From NCBI GenBank assembly GCA_964036045.1, contig OZ038384.1:25411000-25474999 (forward strand): DNA of 64,000 nt. Reading direction: 5' to 3'. A program made the translations under genes and the position numbers. This stretch comes from Eutreptiella sp. 'Long Island Sound 2002'. Taxonomy: Eukaryota > Euglenozoa > Euglenophyceae > Eutreptiales > Eutreptiaceae. Positions 63,979 to 64,000 of this stretch are shown here, piece by piece; position 1 is the first letter of the stretch; each line of letters starts with the position of its first letter. Under the pieces are notes generated by a model. It made no database searches, had not been told where the DNA came from, and saw only the letters and a program-made list of their open reading frames with translations.

Positions 63979-64000
63979 AATGGTCTCCTCCTCGGTGCGG

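Overview
This window is eukaryotic and consists almost entirely of transposable elements; I see no convincing single-copy host gene, no rRNA, and no prokaryotic gene organisation. GT-AG introns, chromodomain Ty3/gypsy elements, non-LTR elements (LINEs) and a terminal-inverted-repeat DNA transposon point to a GC-rich, repeat-rich protist or alga. A green alga is possible, but the sequence does not allow a name. Element names below (A, N, O, X and so on) are mine.

Layout. 1-5278 (minus): right part of a Ty3 element (Ty3-A) with an open RT-RNaseH-integrase-chromodomain frame; its 3' end lies outside the window. 5279-6623: a short tandem array, then a polypurine tract followed by what looks like the start of another LTR. 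6624-12040 (plus): an extremely GC-rich element (X) with a repetitive His-rich ORF and a heptanucleotide 3' tail. 12041-13047: mostly unassigned, with one pol III box A/box B pair. 13464-24228 (minus): an old LINE (LINE-1w) split by a 5.85-kb DNA transposon (16934-22784). 24703-62350 (plus): a Ty3 element (Ty3-O) with 2356-bp LTRs. A second Ty3 element (Ty3-N, minus, 31203-54832, 2.8-kb LTRs) is inserted into its pol gene. Ty3-N in turn carries a 9.4-kb LINE (LINE-AlkB, minus, 34203-43602). A truncated copy of element X (54924-55773) sits elsewhere in the Ty3-O pol. 62351-64000: a decayed, probably transposase-like gene (minus).

Insertions are supported by target-site duplications: GAAT for Ty3-O, GGAC for Ty3-N, 17 bp for LINE-AlkB, up to 14 bp for truncated X and TA for the DNA transposon. 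For Ty3-N, truncated X and the DNA transposon, the host reading frame is continuous across the site once the insertion is ignored. The relative order of events can therefore be read directly.

Most unusual content: (1) a LINE whose ORF1 ends in an apparently intact AlkB-type Fe(II)/2-oxoglutarate dioxygenase domain; (2) a DNA transposon whose TIRs, subterminal regions and spliceosomal introns share one GCGCGC-type motif; (3) single in-frame UAG codons between gag and protease-pol in two diverged Ty3 families, as part of a wider excess of in-frame UAG; (4) a CX2CX10HX2C Gag zinc knuckle shared by both Ty3 families.
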